A stretch of DNA of 64,000 nt from Clostridiales bacterium (lineage in GTDB: Bacteria > Bacillota > Clostridia > Lachnospirales > WQUN01). Below, one piece after another: positions 36,046-45,561 of this stretch. Numbering within the stretch: the first letter of the stretch is position 1; every line of letters starts with the position of its first letter. Made by a program: the position numbers and the translations under genes. A model generated the notes under the pieces. It saw only the letters and a list, made by a program, of their open reading frames with translations, did no database searches and had not been told where the DNA came from. The DNA is taken from the NCBI GenBank assembly GCA_031270945.1, contig JAISWZ010000188.1:22214-86213 (forward strand). Direction: 5' to 3'.

Positions 36046-36261
36046 TTGGTTTTTGTTCCTGCTCCATATGAGTACCATATCGCCATCCTCACGGAATGCT
36101 TGGTCGTCTCCATCGTTTTAGTATGCGTAGCTATTGCGATTTTCTTCCTTGCGGTACTGAGCGCCCCGAACGGCATCGTCGAGAAGTTCACGCTGTTCAT
36201 CGTTATTCATTGGGTCACGGTAGTCTGCGCCAACTACGTCTTTGTCTTAAAGTGCAGATGA
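36046..36261 (+). CDS. Possible small membrane protein or 5'-truncated remnant
   Basis: A 71-codon frame rich in hydrophobic residues, with two likely membrane segments (CLVVSIVLVCVAIAIFFLAV and FTLFIVIHWVTVVCANYVFV). The only start available is TTG 36046, a stop codon lies two codons before it, and no ribosome site is seen, so this may be the tail of a truncated gene. It lies just before another small membrane protein gene, between two SLH paralogues. I do not recognise the family. Confidence 0.35.
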   Translation: MVFVPAPYEYHIAILTECLVVSIVLVCVAIAIFFLAVLSAPNGIVEKFTLFIVIHWVTVVCANYVFVLKCR

Positions 36262-36331
36262 AGCGCAAACCTTACTGGAACACCTATTCTTATTGAAGTC
36301 ATCTTTGCGAAAACGAGAGGAGAACGTTATT

Positions 36332-36700
36332 ATGACACCACCTCGCATTCTCAAATCGTCGGTTATAGCTCCGCCGATATTTGGCGTCGTTTTCGGCGCG
36401 CTTTTGTTTATCCTTGGTGCGGCGGACGACGCGCCTGGCCTATGCCTGATCGGATTGGTTTTTGCGTTCCTGCTTATCATGCTTGGCGCCAAAAACACCG
36501 GCCTCATTCCAAAGGGCTTCATTCAGCCGTTCATTCTGCTGTGCTTTGGAACAGGCAGCATTCTGCTTGGAACGGCATGGTTCAGAGACACTGAGTTTGA
36601 CAATGCGCCCATTTTTCCGATTGCGGCGCTTTGCATTGGCGCAGAGATATTGTCCGCTGGAATACTGCAAGCGAGACGACGGATTCGCGGCAAACAGTAA
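36332..36700 (+). CDS. Small four-segment membrane protein, unknown
   Basis: 122 aa from ATG 36332 (MTPPRILKS), with AGGAG nine bases upstream; an upstream in-frame codon (36293) lacks a site. Four hydrophobic segments (VIAPPIFGVVFGALLFILGA; LCLIGLVFAFLLIMLGA; FIQPFILLCFGTGSILLGTA; IAALCIGAEILSAGIL) end in a basic tail RRRIRGKQ. I cannot assign a function. It interrupts the SLH array and has ordinary codon use, so it is probably a real gene inserted or retained there. Confidence 0.55.
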   Translation: MTPPRILKSSVIAPPIFGVVFGALLFILGAADDAPGLCLIGLVFAFLLIMLGAKNTGLIPKGFIQPFILLCFGTGSILLGTAWFRDTEFDNAPIFPIAALCIGAEILSAGILQARRRIRGKQ

Positions 36701-36825
36701 GCCGTATCAGACTTGGAAGTTGGCGAGATGGCCTGCAATCCATGCTGCCTTTTGTTCCCGGTTTCCGAGCGCGTTGCTGACTTCAGCTTGCAATTGACGC
36801 ATTTGCCGCCAGCATCATCGAGATG

Positions 36826-36884
36826 GATTTTTAGGTTTAAGAGAGTTTAGGGAGAAAGCGAGAGCGTCCGCTTTCTCCTCTTTT
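36826..36884 (+). pseudogene. Remnant 3' end of a lost SLH paralogue with its terminator
   Basis: GATTTTTAGGTTTAAGAG matches the end and stop of the SLH paralogues (GATTTTTTAGGGTTTAAGAG) and is followed by the family hairpin GGAGAAAGCG / CGCTTTCTCC (36851-36878) and TTTT. The body of the gene is missing. This suggests that a further copy was deleted here. Confidence 0.55.
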
Positions 36885-36964
36885 ATTGGAATGGATAGGC
36901 TTCGACTGCATAGTAGCAATAACACATGTTCACAAATTTCTCAAATTCTTTTTGAAACATTCTA

Positions 36965-36993
36965 TTGACAAAGATATATTAGCGATCTATAAT
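36965..36993 (+). promoter_or_regulatory. Promoter upstream of SLH paralogue 3
   Basis: TTGACA, 17 bases, TATAAT. The leader to 37362 would be about 360 bases. It contains no supported gene (the best frame is 37 codons without a ribosome site). Its last 140 bp align with the leader of paralogue 1. Confidence 0.6.
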
Positions 36994-37361
36994 CTTCTCA
37001 AATATATCCTCGCGACATGACTTTGCAAGTGTAAAGCGCTGCCAAGGTTCATGCCTATGGGTCCAAGCGCGGCTGATATGCGAGGAAAAGTCTACGGGCG
37101 CTTATATCTGCGAGCGAAATCATCAGCGCCTTTGAAATCTCAAGGGAGGCAAAGATCGATGTGATCTAAATATCCTTTAGGCGTCTCAGCCTGATGCGGC
37201 TTTCTGCCGCTATGACAGCGAGCGAAAAGAATTGCGAACAAGAATAAAAATCTATTTATCGTCAGCGGTACAGTAACTGGGTTTTACGGATAATTTTATA
37301 AATTAGTTAGCGGTCGTAAGTAAATAAAAAGTGCCATGGGCACTGAAGGGAAGGTATGATT

Positions 37362-39227
37362 ATGAAATCTAAAGGCATCAAGTTTTTGGCAATTCTTCTT
37401 GCATCGACGCTGTTGCTGTCGGTTGCGCCTATCACCGCCTTTGGCGGAGGCGATGGGGTTAAGGGACTTTACCTTTATATAGCAGATGTGCAAACGCCCG
37501 CCCGCTTTACGGTTTTGCCAGAGGAGATAAGCGGAGATTTAGTTTTTACAAGTCAAAATGGGGATACATTAAGGTTCAGCACATCTGGTATGGTAGTTAG
37601 AGATGAAGAGTTATTTGGCAGCACTGATGTCTTGACGGAAGACATGGAGCCAACCGAACATGGCATCTATATAAAAAATCCGGGTTATTATACTCTAACA
37701 GAATATCCTGAGCTGTCTAATGGCTATGTAATTGTTTCAGCCGGATATCGACGTTATAGTAATACAAAGGACGTTGAGATTACGACACCGTTCATTGACA
37801 TTCCACAATTTAACGGCTACTTTGGAATAGACGATCTTGTATTATTGGTAGACAAATTGGATAACGGCGAGCGCGAGGCTCCAGTTATGCCTGAGCCCAG
37901 CTACGTGTATCCAGCTGACCCAGGAGCGGATGTATTTCCTCCAACAGAATTGCTTGAGTCCATTTCGACACCAGAAGACGCGGCGAAGGTTGTTGGCGAT
38001 TACGCCAGCACACTGACTGAAGTGCAGAAGACTTCTCCAACAGGCGAGGATCGCCTTGAGCGGTTTGCTGAAGAAGCGGCTTCCATGGCGGCGTCGGAAA
38101 CCGTAACTGACCAGTTCGTAGTTGACTACGCTCTCGTATCCAGTCTTGAGCAAAGAGCGGCTTCAGCAAAAACAGCAGTGACTAACGCGCTTGTCTCAAA
38201 TGGAGTGCCCTTGAACAGGGATATTCGATCCGTTGTCAGGGTTAAGGTCATGGAGTCAACGGCTTACCAGCCAGTGACAACCCTCATTTCTTTGGGTGCC
38301 TTCCGATTGAACGCTCCAGCTTCCGCTTCAAATGTTACTTTCAACATCAACGAGAGCTACTCCAACGCTGGAGCGGATCTGGTCATCATTGACACTGCGG
38401 GAGCAGATCTTTACATTAGCAAGGGAAAAGTGGAAACAGGAACAATGTCTGTTTCAAGTCCGTCCTCGACTACTGCAAAAGTGGACTTCGGTGAGGCGAA
38501 AAACAGCGTAGTAACAGTCTCTTTCCCTGGGCAGGGCAAGGCAACTGACTATTATTCTGTGACTGATGAAGCCGGGGTCAATCACGGCGGCATTTACGAT
38601 CCTGCTTCAGACTCTTTTAAGGTGAAAGTCAACAGCTCAAACACTTTCAAAGTAGCGCCAAGCGAAAAGGACTTCACAGACTTGAAAGCGCAGGACAACG
38701 AAGTTCAAAAGGCCATCAAGGCTTTGGCGTCTAAAGGCGTTATTAACGGGCGAACGGCGACGGAGTTCGAACCGACCGCTAGGATAACAAGAGCTGAGAT
38801 CGCGACTCTTCTGGTTCTTGCTCTGAAGCAAATGGATCCAAACGCCAACGGCAACTTTGCTGACGTCAAGAATTCAGACTGGTTCTTTGGAGCGGCTGGA
38901 TCTTCCAAGAAGCAAGGCTTGATAACTGGATATGAGGACAATACGTTCCGGGGCGGCGTGAACCTGCCGAAATCACAAATCTACTCCGTAAGCGCAAGGA
39001 TCCTTCGAAACGAGATGAAATATGCAACGCCTAAGGACATAAACGCATCGCTTAAAGGGTTTAACGACGCAACAAGCATTCCTGACTGGGCAAAGAGCGA
39101 TGTGGCTCTGGCGGCTTACGCAGGGCTCGTTACCACTCGCACGGACGGGAAGTTTGGAAGCGAGGAAGAAATGACGAGGGGCAATGCGGCTATAGCCGTT
39201 TGGAGGCTTTATAACAAGATTTTTTAG
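37362..39227 (+). CDS. SLH surface protein, paralogue 3
   Basis: 621 aa from ATG 37362, with AAGG seven bases upstream; an ATG two codons earlier lies too close to the site. The signal peptide is almost identical to that of paralogue 1 (MKSKGIKFLAILLASTLLLS). The variable domain (about 28-185) keeps LYIADVQTPARF, ISGDLVFTSQNGD and ELSNGYVIVSA but is otherwise different, with a new SAGYRRYSNTKDVEITTPF block. The constant part from YVYPADPGADVFPP through three SLH domains is over 90 percent like paralogue 1 by eye. Predicted location and role are as for paralogue 1. Confidence 0.85.
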   Translation: MKSKGIKFLAILLASTLLLSVAPITAFGGGDGVKGLYLYIADVQTPARFTVLPEEISGDLVFTSQNGDTLRFSTSGMVVRDEELFGSTDVLTEDMEPTEHGIYIKNPGYYTLTEYPELSNGYVIVSAGYRRYSNTKDVEITTPFIDIPQFNGYFGIDDLVLLVDKLDNGEREAPVMPEPSYVYPADPGADVFPPTELLESISTPEDAAKVVGDYASTLTEVQKTSPTGEDRLERFAEEAASMAASETVTDQFVVDYALVSSLEQRAASAKTAVTNALVSNGVPLNRDIRSVVRVKVMESTAYQPVTTLISLGAFRLNAPASASNVTFNINESYSNAGADLVIIDTAGADLYISKGKVETGTMSVSSPSSTTAKVDFGEAKNSVVTVSFPGQGKATDYYSVTDEAGVNHGGIYDPASDSFKVKVNSSNTFKVAPSEKDFTDLKAQDNEVQKAIKALASKGVINGRTATEFEPTARITRAEIATLLVLALKQMDPNANGNFADVKNSDWFFGAAGSSKKQGLITGYEDNTFRGGVNLPKSQIYSVSARILRNEMKYATPKDINASLKGFNDATSIPDWAKSDVALAAYAGLVTTRTDGKFGSEEEMTRGNAAIAVWRLYNKIF

Positions 39228-39244
39228 GGTTTAGGGAGTTTAAG

Positions 39245-39276
39245 GAGAAAGCGGGAATGCCCGCTTTCTCTTTTTT
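39245..39276 (+). terminator. Terminator of SLH paralogue 3
   Basis: GAGAAAGCGGG, loop AATG, exact complement, TTTTTT. Family hairpin as at 33685. Confidence 0.85.
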
Positions 39277-39665
39277 ATTGGCTTTAAGGGGCGAGAGAGA
39301 TCTTATTGAAGCACGATGACTTCTGCGCGAAACAGGGCAAAAAAATGGGCGGCTCATGACCAAAGAGCTCGGGAATCAGGGAGTGGCGGAGGATTTAACG
39401 GGATAGAGCTTTCTTAGTGCCAATTTGCAGTAAGCTTAACAAACTATGCGATAATAAGCGTGGCCTATCTTCCTGTCAAAGATTCGATGCGAAAAAGACT
39501 CTTACCAGCTTAGGGGTTCGGGGTTTTCTCAACTTTTAGGCGAAATCAATGTAGATAAAGCCTTTTTCTTTGCAATGTCACTGTTCATTCGTCTTAAAAT
39601 ATGACCACAAAACAAAGTTTTTGAATTTATTATTCGTATTTTCTCAAAAGCATTATATAACTTCG

Positions 39666-39694
39666 TTGACACTTCCTATTCTTGATGCTATAAT
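39666..39694 (+). promoter_or_regulatory. Promoter of SLH paralogue 4
   Basis: TTGACA, 17 bases, TATAAT, followed by GACTTCGATAAG and a short stem GCCCT/AGGGC (39707-39721). About 100 bp around it align with the promoter region of paralogue 5. Between 39277 and here I see no gene. Confidence 0.75.
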
Positions 39695-39811
39695 GACTTC
39701 GATAAGTTGCCCTCATTTAGGGCTCGCCAGGATTTTTGCTTGACTCAATCTTCTATCAGAGCGAAAGCGAAGGCGTTATTCGCTCAGAACAATCAGTAAA
39801 GGAGAAGTTGT

Positions 39812-41341
39812 ATGAAAAAAATTATTTTAACGCTTGCAGTTGCCGCGCTCATTCTTTCGCAATTCCCATCCAGCGCATACGCGACTACAGCAGTGCCCCG
39901 TGCTATCGCGAAGAGCGTAGCTAGCAATTACGTAGCCCCGGCGACAAAAATTACTATAAAGGGGTCTGCATCGCCAACGCCTGCCCCTGATCTCTCTCCG
40001 GACGAAGCAATTGCATACATATATCCAGCCGATCCTGGCTCGGACGTTACGCCTCCAACGTCAGGGCTTGAGTCCATTTCAACTCCTGAAGACGCGGCAA
40101 AGGTTGTAAGAGATTACGTCAGCACACTGACCGAAACTCAGAAGACCTCTCCTACTGGAGTAGATCGCCTTGAGCGATTCGCTGAAGAAGCGGCTTCTAT
40201 GGCGGCGTCAACAACTGTAACTGACCAGTTCGTAGTTGACTACGATCTCGTGTCTGGCCTTGACGTGCTCGGCGATACAGCACGAAGCTTCGTCTCTGAA
40301 GCTCTGACATCAAGCGGGATATCTCTTAACAGAGATCTCAGATCTGTTGTCAGGGTTAAGGTCATGGAGACAACAGCTTACCAGCCAGTGACAAGCCTCA
40401 TTTCCTTGGGTGCCTTCCGCTTGAACGCTCCCGCTTCAGCTTCAAATGTAACTTTCAACATCAATGAGAGCTACTCCTCTGCTGGAGCTGACACGGTTAT
40501 CATAGACACTGCAGGAACAGATCTTTACATAAGCAAGGGCAAAGTGGAAACCGGAACTATATCCGTCCAAAGCCCAACCTCGACAACTGCAAAAATAGAT
40601 TTTGGCTCTGCGAAAAAGAGCGTAGTTACAGTCTCTTTTCCTGGGCAAGGCAAAGAAAATGACTATTACTCAGTGGTTGATGACTCTGGCGCCAACCACG
40701 GCGGAATCTACGATCCGGCATCTGACTCTTTTAAGGCTAAAGTCAGCAGTTCTGGCACTTTCAACGTTGCGTCTAGCGAAAAGGATTTCTCAGACCTAGT
40801 ATTGCAAGACTTTGAGGTTCAAAAGGCAATCAAGGCTCTGGCATCAAAAGGGGTTATCAACGGGCGCAGCGAGACAGAGTTTGCTCCGACCGCGAAGATT
40901 ACACGCGCTGAAATCTCTACTCTTCTGGTTCTAGCCCTGAAGCAAATGGATCCAAACGCTGACGGCAACTTTAACGATGTCAAGAATTCGGACTGGTTCT
41001 TTGGAGCGGCTGGTTCATCCAAGAAGCAAGGCCTGATAACTGGATATGAAGACAATACCTTCAGGGGCACTGCAAACTTGCCGAAATCCCAAATCTACTC
41101 CGTTAGCGCAAGGATTCTTCGAAACGAGATGAAATATGCAACCCCTAGCGACATAAGTGCGTCGCTTAATGGGTTTAACGACGCAACAAGCATTCCTGAC
41201 TGGGCAAAAAGCGATGTTGCGCTGGCGGCTTATGCAGGGCTCGTTACTACCCGCAAGGACGGGAAGTTTGGAAGCGATGAAGAAATGACAAGAGCCAATG
41301 CGGCTATCGCTGTTTGGAGGCTTTACAACAAGATTTTTTAG
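39812..41341 (+). CDS. SLH surface protein, paralogue 4 (short N-terminus)
   Basis: 509 aa with signal peptide MKKIILTLAVAALILSQFPS (cleavage after AYA). The variable domain of paralogues 1-3 is replaced by only about 45 residues ending in a TPAPDLSPDEAIAY linker. The constant part follows (YPADPGSDVTPP, STPEDAAKVV, SVVRVKVMETTAYQ, SLGAFRLNAP, three SLH domains). One segment differs (GLDVLGDTARSFVSEALTSS). The ATG follows AAAGGAG. It is effectively the minimal scaffold of the family. Confidence 0.85.
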   Translation: MKKIILTLAVAALILSQFPSSAYATTAVPRAIAKSVASNYVAPATKITIKGSASPTPAPDLSPDEAIAYIYPADPGSDVTPPTSGLESISTPEDAAKVVRDYVSTLTETQKTSPTGVDRLERFAEEAASMAASTTVTDQFVVDYDLVSGLDVLGDTARSFVSEALTSSGISLNRDLRSVVRVKVMETTAYQPVTSLISLGAFRLNAPASASNVTFNINESYSSAGADTVIIDTAGTDLYISKGKVETGTISVQSPTSTTAKIDFGSAKKSVVTVSFPGQGKENDYYSVVDDSGANHGGIYDPASDSFKAKVSSSGTFNVASSEKDFSDLVLQDFEVQKAIKALASKGVINGRSETEFAPTAKITRAEISTLLVLALKQMDPNADGNFNDVKNSDWFFGAAGSSKKQGLITGYEDNTFRGTANLPKSQIYSVSARILRNEMKYATPSDISASLNGFNDATSIPDWAKSDVALAAYAGLVTTRKDGKFGSDEEMTRANAAIAVWRLYNKIF

Positions 41342-41356
41342 TTTTAAAAATATGTT

Positions 41357-41388
41357 CGGAGAAAGCGGGATCCCGCTTTCTCCGTTTT
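41357..41388 (+). terminator. Terminator of SLH paralogue 4
   Basis: CGGAGAAAGCGGGA and its exact complement without intervening bases (GGATCC forms the loop), then TTTT. Confidence 0.85.
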
Positions 41389-41523
41389 ATTTGGATCAGG
41401 AATCTTTTTTGAGAGTGTGAGGTTTTGAGCGCAGGGAACAGAAAATGCGATAAGAGCTCCCTTATTTGCAGAATCAAGCGCGATCCCGATTTCTCAACGC
41501 TCTTGGTCGATGGATGTTTGCTA

Positions 41524-41631
41524 TCATGGCTTTTGCTTCTTAGATGGCTTATACTTTTCCTCAAAAAACTTCCATGCAGTTTCAAAGTCTTTTACGCGAT
41601 CACAGCGGTCAAAGGGGGCTACATGCGCAGC
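41524..41631 (-). pseudogene. C-terminal remnant of an unknown protein
   Basis: On the minus strand, 35 codons after a stop read with normal protein composition (VAPFDRCDRVKDFETAW, then KFFEEKYKPSKKQKP) and end at a TGA. No start codon or ribosome site exists, so it looks like the tail of a lost gene caught between two SLH paralogues. I do not recognise the family. Confidence 0.3.
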
Positions 41632-41818
41632 CTATCAACCTATAGGTTCTCATTCTCCCAATTTCGGGGTTAGGAACGATCTCGCAAATTTAACGAAATC
41701 GTTGTTGACAAAGCATTTTCTATGGTATATCAATGCTCATCTGTCTTAAATTTTAGTCTTCATCTAGAACTTTTTGGTTTTATAAATCGTTGTTTCTCAA
41801 ATATTTTTAATAAATCAG

Positions 41819-41847
41819 TTGACACGTTTTGTACCTGATGCTATAAT
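41819..41847 (+). promoter_or_regulatory. Promoter of SLH paralogue 5
   Basis: TTGACA, 17 bases, TATAAT, then GACTTCGATAAG as at 39666. The leader is about 155 bases. Confidence 0.75.
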
Positions 41848-42009
41848 GACTTCGATAAGCTACCCGCACTTAGGGCTAGCCGCGTATAAACTCGCATGCA
41901 AATCATTCGTCTATACCTCTCAATGATTTTCTCATGTGAGCAACCTGCCATTTGAGTGAAAATCAAAGGCATTTTCGCTCTTAGAGCAACCATGTAAAGG
42001 AGAAGATGT

Positions 42010-45000
42010 ATGAAGAAAATCATCTTTACACTTGTAGTTGCAACGCTCTTTCTTGCGCTAGCCCCATCAAATGCGTTCGCAGCTACAGCTGCGGAAGTGT
42101 CCCTCACTATCTCAGAAAGGGAAAATTCTAGGGGCTATATAGAAGCCAAGTCAAATCTAGTAGACCCAAACAAGTATGAAAACGGCTTTTTCTACGCTGT
42201 GGTTGACAAGGGTTCGCTGCCGTCTAACTGGTATTCTCCAGCAAGCTGGAGTCAAAGCGCTCTTCCAACAAACTTTAACGTTATCAAATTAGGTCAACAT
42301 GATGATGAAAACATCTATGATCAATCTATTTCTGAAACGCTGTTCTACGTAACTGCTGACACCTATGACTTGGAAAAAAACTCGAATTTTACGCCTCTTA
42401 AAAGCGGAGACAAGGTGCATATCTTTTTAGCCTTGAAACTTAAGGGCACAGAACAATTAGCGTACAGCTCCAACTTCGTGACTGCGGAAGTGACAATTGA
42501 AAATTCAATTGAACTTAAGAGCGTTACCGTTCAGCCTACAGAGCTGAATTCCGATATGTATCTTGCAACGTTTAAAGGCAGATTCGATCATGACTTAAAG
42601 AATGACGCTTTCTATATTCTAAACAAATATGAGAACAAATTCAATAATGTCATGTATTATGGTTATGCCTCAGAAGTTAACGTTGGGGGAACGCTTCTTT
42701 CTCCTACGAAAGATACACTTTACGATACAGTTTATCGGCAATCCGAGCAAAGAGTCAAGGCCGGCGACGGAGTAATAATGCAAACCTATTCCAACTCAAG
42801 AATTGTTTCAACCACTCTCGCTACCGTTACAGCTTCAGCTATGACTAGCGCTCCTATAATAGTAACAGAACTCACAACTCCGTACATAACCCCGAAGGAA
42901 ACGCCTGTTCCATTGCCTAGCAATGATGTGTTCTTCAACCCTGCGGCAAACATAGCAGGACAGAACGATTTCTTGTTTATCGGGGCTGATGACAAAGTAT
43001 ACTCACTTATCGAATATCAGACTGATGATGACAAATTCGATACCTTAGCTGATGAGTATACCCCAAAGCTTGATAATCTGTCGATGATTGCCTGTGCTGA
43101 CATTTCTTCTTTTTATAACAGTTTTGGCCTTTTCGGTCTTACTGGAAGTGGCGAGCTCTATTACTACAACAGAGAATGGATACAGGTTCAAGGCATAGGC
43201 CGAATACTAAAAGTTGTTTTCTTCATGGATCATCCTACGTTCGCTGCTGGGGATGAAGCTGGATTTTACGCTCTTAGCGCAAATGGCACCGCTTGGAAGA
43301 TGTTTAAAGATGCTGCGGAATACGACGCAGTGAGCACTGGAAGTCAGGCAATCTCTCCTCAAACGGTTTCACTGACGCCTGAGCGGTTTTCTGAAATTTT
43401 TGAAGACGGCCATACCACAGAGTGGAAGCTTCGCACTATTCCTGAAGATATTTATTACGACCTTCGCCCTGGCAAGACAGCCTCTTACTATGAAGCGCCA
43501 AAACCATTTGGCAAAGCTGGATTGGTAGAGTACCTGGTTATTACTGAGGATGGCAAGGGAATAGTCAAAAGCATCGGCTCCGATTATCCGATGGAAATAC
43601 GGGACAAGGCTGACTCTATCCTAGTTAAAGGCAAAGACAAGATTATTGTTAGCGCTCCTGTTGCCACACCGTCGCCAACACCGTCGCCAACGCCCGCTCC
43701 TGTCATTGCGCCAGATGAAACAATCGCATACTTGTATCCAGCCGATCCTGGATTGGACGTTTTTCCTCCGGCATCAGCGCTTGAATCCATTTCAACAGCT
43801 GAAGACGCGGCTAAGGTTGTAAGCGATTACATCAAAACGCTTACGGAAGCTCAAAAGACCTCTCCAACCGGAATAGAGCGCATTGAGCGATTCGCTGAAG
43901 AAGCGGCTTCCATGGTGGCGTGGACAACCGTATCTGACCACTTCGTAGTTGACTTCAACCTCGTGTCCAGCCTCGATCCTATTGGCTCTGCCGCAATAAA
44001 AGCCGTCGATGAAGCTATAACATCTAACGGCGTCCCGCGCAACAGGGCGCTTCGAAGAACGGTTCGCGTAAAGGTCATGGAGACAACAGCTTACCAACCA
44101 GCGGCAAGCCTCATTTCCCTAGGTGGCTTCCGCTTGAATGCTCCTACTCGCCCTTCTGCATCCAATGTCACATTTGACATCAATGAGAGCTACTCTACAG
44201 CAGAAGCTGACATGGTCATCATAGATACCGCAAAGACAGATCTTTACATCAGCAAGGGCAAAGTGGAAACAGGAACCATTTCACTCCAGAACCAGTCCGC
44301 AACGACTGCGAAAATTGATTTTGGGTCAGCAAAAAAGAGCGTCGTTACAGTCTCTTTCCCTGGCCAAGGCAAGGCAAATGACTATTACTCGGTGACAGAT
44401 GACTCTGGAGTCAATCATGGCGGAATCTACGATCCGGCTTCTGACTCTTTCAAAGCGAAGGTCAATAGCTCTGGCACTTTCAAGGTAGCGTCTACCGAGA
44501 AGGAATTCTCAGACTTGAAAGCGCAAGAAACAGAAGTTCAAAAAGCCATCAAAGCTTTGGCTTCAAAGGGTGTTATCAATGGGCGAAGCGCGACAGAGTT
44601 TGAGCCAACCGCGAAGATTACAAGAGCTGAGATCGCTACTCTTCTGGTTCTTGCCCTGAAGCAAATGGATCCAAACGCCGACGGCAAATTTGCTGACGTC
44701 AAAAATTCCGATTGGTTCTATGGCGCTGCCGGATCATCCAAAAACCAGGGCCTGATAACGGGATACGAAGACAATACATTTAGGGGCGGCGTAAACCTGC
44801 CTAAAGTCCAGATCTACTCCGTGAGCGCCAGGATCCTCCGAAACGAGATGAAGTATCACACACTTAACAACGTCGACGATGGGCTTAAAGGGTTTTCAGA
44901 CGCCCGCGATATTCCGCAATGGGCTTCAAGCGATATTTCGCTTGCAGCTTATGCAGGACTGGTTACTACCCGCAAGGACGGAAAATTCGGAAGCGATGAA

Positions 45001-45060
45001 GAGATGACAAGGGGCAATGCGGCCATTGCCGTTTGGAGGCTTTATAATAAGGTATTTTAA
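42010..45060 (+). CDS. SLH surface protein, paralogue 5 (large N-terminus)
   Basis: 1016 aa. The signal peptide MKKIIFTLVVATLFLALAPS resembles that of paralogue 4. Residues about 26-555 are unique in this window: a beta-rich half (EVSLTISERENSRGYIEAKS, YILNKYENKFNNVMYYGYAS), then a region with FLFIGADDKVYSLIEYQTDD and LFGLTGSGELYYYNREWIQV, which looks like propeller-type repeats. A TPSPTPSPTPAP linker leads to the constant part (YPADPGLDVFPP, STAEDAAKVV, RVKVMETTAYQ, three SLH domains). The ATG follows AAAGGAGAAG. It shares promoter and leader with paralogue 4, so the two were probably duplicated together and then exchanged N-termini. Confidence 0.85.
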   Translation: MKKIIFTLVVATLFLALAPSNAFAATAAEVSLTISERENSRGYIEAKSNLVDPNKYENGFFYAVVDKGSLPSNWYSPASWSQSALPTNFNVIKLGQHDDENIYDQSISETLFYVTADTYDLEKNSNFTPLKSGDKVHIFLALKLKGTEQLAYSSNFVTAEVTIENSIELKSVTVQPTELNSDMYLATFKGRFDHDLKNDAFYILNKYENKFNNVMYYGYASEVNVGGTLLSPTKDTLYDTVYRQSEQRVKAGDGVIMQTYSNSRIVSTTLATVTASAMTSAPIIVTELTTPYITPKETPVPLPSNDVFFNPAANIAGQNDFLFIGADDKVYSLIEYQTDDDKFDTLADEYTPKLDNLSMIACADISSFYNSFGLFGLTGSGELYYYNREWIQVQGIGRILKVVFFMDHPTFAAGDEAGFYALSANGTAWKMFKDAAEYDAVSTGSQAISPQTVSLTPERFSEIFEDGHTTEWKLRTIPEDIYYDLRPGKTASYYEAPKPFGKAGLVEYLVITEDGKGIVKSIGSDYPMEIRDKADSILVKGKDKIIVSAPVATPSPTPSPTPAPVIAPDETIAYLYPADPGLDVFPPASALESISTAEDAAKVVSDYIKTLTEAQKTSPTGIERIERFAEEAASMVAWTTVSDHFVVDFNLVSSLDPIGSAAIKAVDEAITSNGVPRNRALRRTVRVKVMETTAYQPAASLISLGGFRLNAPTRPSASNVTFDINESYSTAEADMVIIDTAKTDLYISKGKVETGTISLQNQSATTAKIDFGSAKKSVVTVSFPGQGKANDYYSVTDDSGVNHGGIYDPASDSFKAKVNSSGTFKVASTEKEFSDLKAQETEVQKAIKALASKGVINGRSATEFEPTAKITRAEIATLLVLALKQMDPNADGKFADVKNSDWFYGAAGSSKNQGLITGYEDNTFRGGVNLPKVQIYSVSARILRNEMKYHTLNNVDDGLKGFSDARDIPQWASSDISLAAYAGLVTTRKDGKFGSDEEMTRGNAAIAVWRLYNKVF

Positions 45061-45068
45061 AGCGTTAA

Positions 45069-45099
45069 GGAGAAAGCGGATCCCGCTTTCTCCTTTTTT
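45069..45099 (+). terminator. Terminator of SLH paralogue 5
   Basis: GGAGAAAGCGG and its complement around a short loop, then TTTTTT, nine bases after the stop. Confidence 0.85.
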
Positions 45100-45164
45100 A
45101 TAGCAATCGGAGTCCGGTGAGATATTAGATAATTTCAAAACATATCAATATTTCGACATTTAGA

Positions 45165-45210
45165 GCATATCCCCAAATTATATCCGAGACGCCGGAAAAA
45201 TCCGGCGTTG
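45165..45210. repeat. Left half of the dispersed palindromic repeat
   Basis: GCATATCCCCAAATTATATC, then CGAGACGCCGGAAAAATCCGGCG. It matches the first 45 bases of the full copy at 28509 and then stops. It abuts an extra copy of the SLH terminator. Confidence 0.6.
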
Positions 45211-45215
45211 AACTC

Positions 45216-45248
45216 AAAGGAGAAAGCGGGATCCGCTTTCTCCTTTTT
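45216..45248 (+). terminator. Orphan copy of the SLH-family terminator
   Basis: AAAGGAGAAAGCGG with its complement and TTTTT. No gene lies between it and the terminator at 45069, so it is another sign of a deleted or rearranged SLH copy. Confidence 0.7.
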
Positions 45249-45450
45249 GCGTCAGTCAAGCCTCATCTCTTATCCAGCAGGTCGCTAGCGAGCTTCACCG
45301 TAAGCCTTAATCCGCCATGCTTCAAAACGTAGAAAAAGTTCAGCAATAACTGACAAAATCTTGATTCATATCAAATTTATCTAGCCATATCTTTCAGCTT
45401 TTCCTACATTATCGTTTTCTTTTTCACATTTACTTTATCCAATATGCCTT

Positions 45451-45561
45451 TCATCTTCCTTTAGCAACTTCAAACTCGGTCTTGTTCCGATCCATCACCT
45501 CGATTTCCATTCCAACCCCAGATCCCGCTCCACAAGCCAGGTCTAACCCATTTAATGCCAC
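45451..45561 (-). CDS. Possible 36-aa protein or remnant, minus strand
   Basis: The GTG at 45561 has GGAGG four bases upstream and opens a frame reading ALNGLDLACGAGSGVGMEIE, then VMDRNKTEFEVAKGR before TGA. The composition is protein-like, but the frame is also open upstream of the GTG and I recognise no family. It could be a small gene or the tail of a lost one. The rest of the 45249-45848 gap shows nothing supportable. Confidence 0.25.
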   Translation of the reverse strand: MALNGLDLACGAGSGVGMEIEVMDRNKTEFEVAKGR

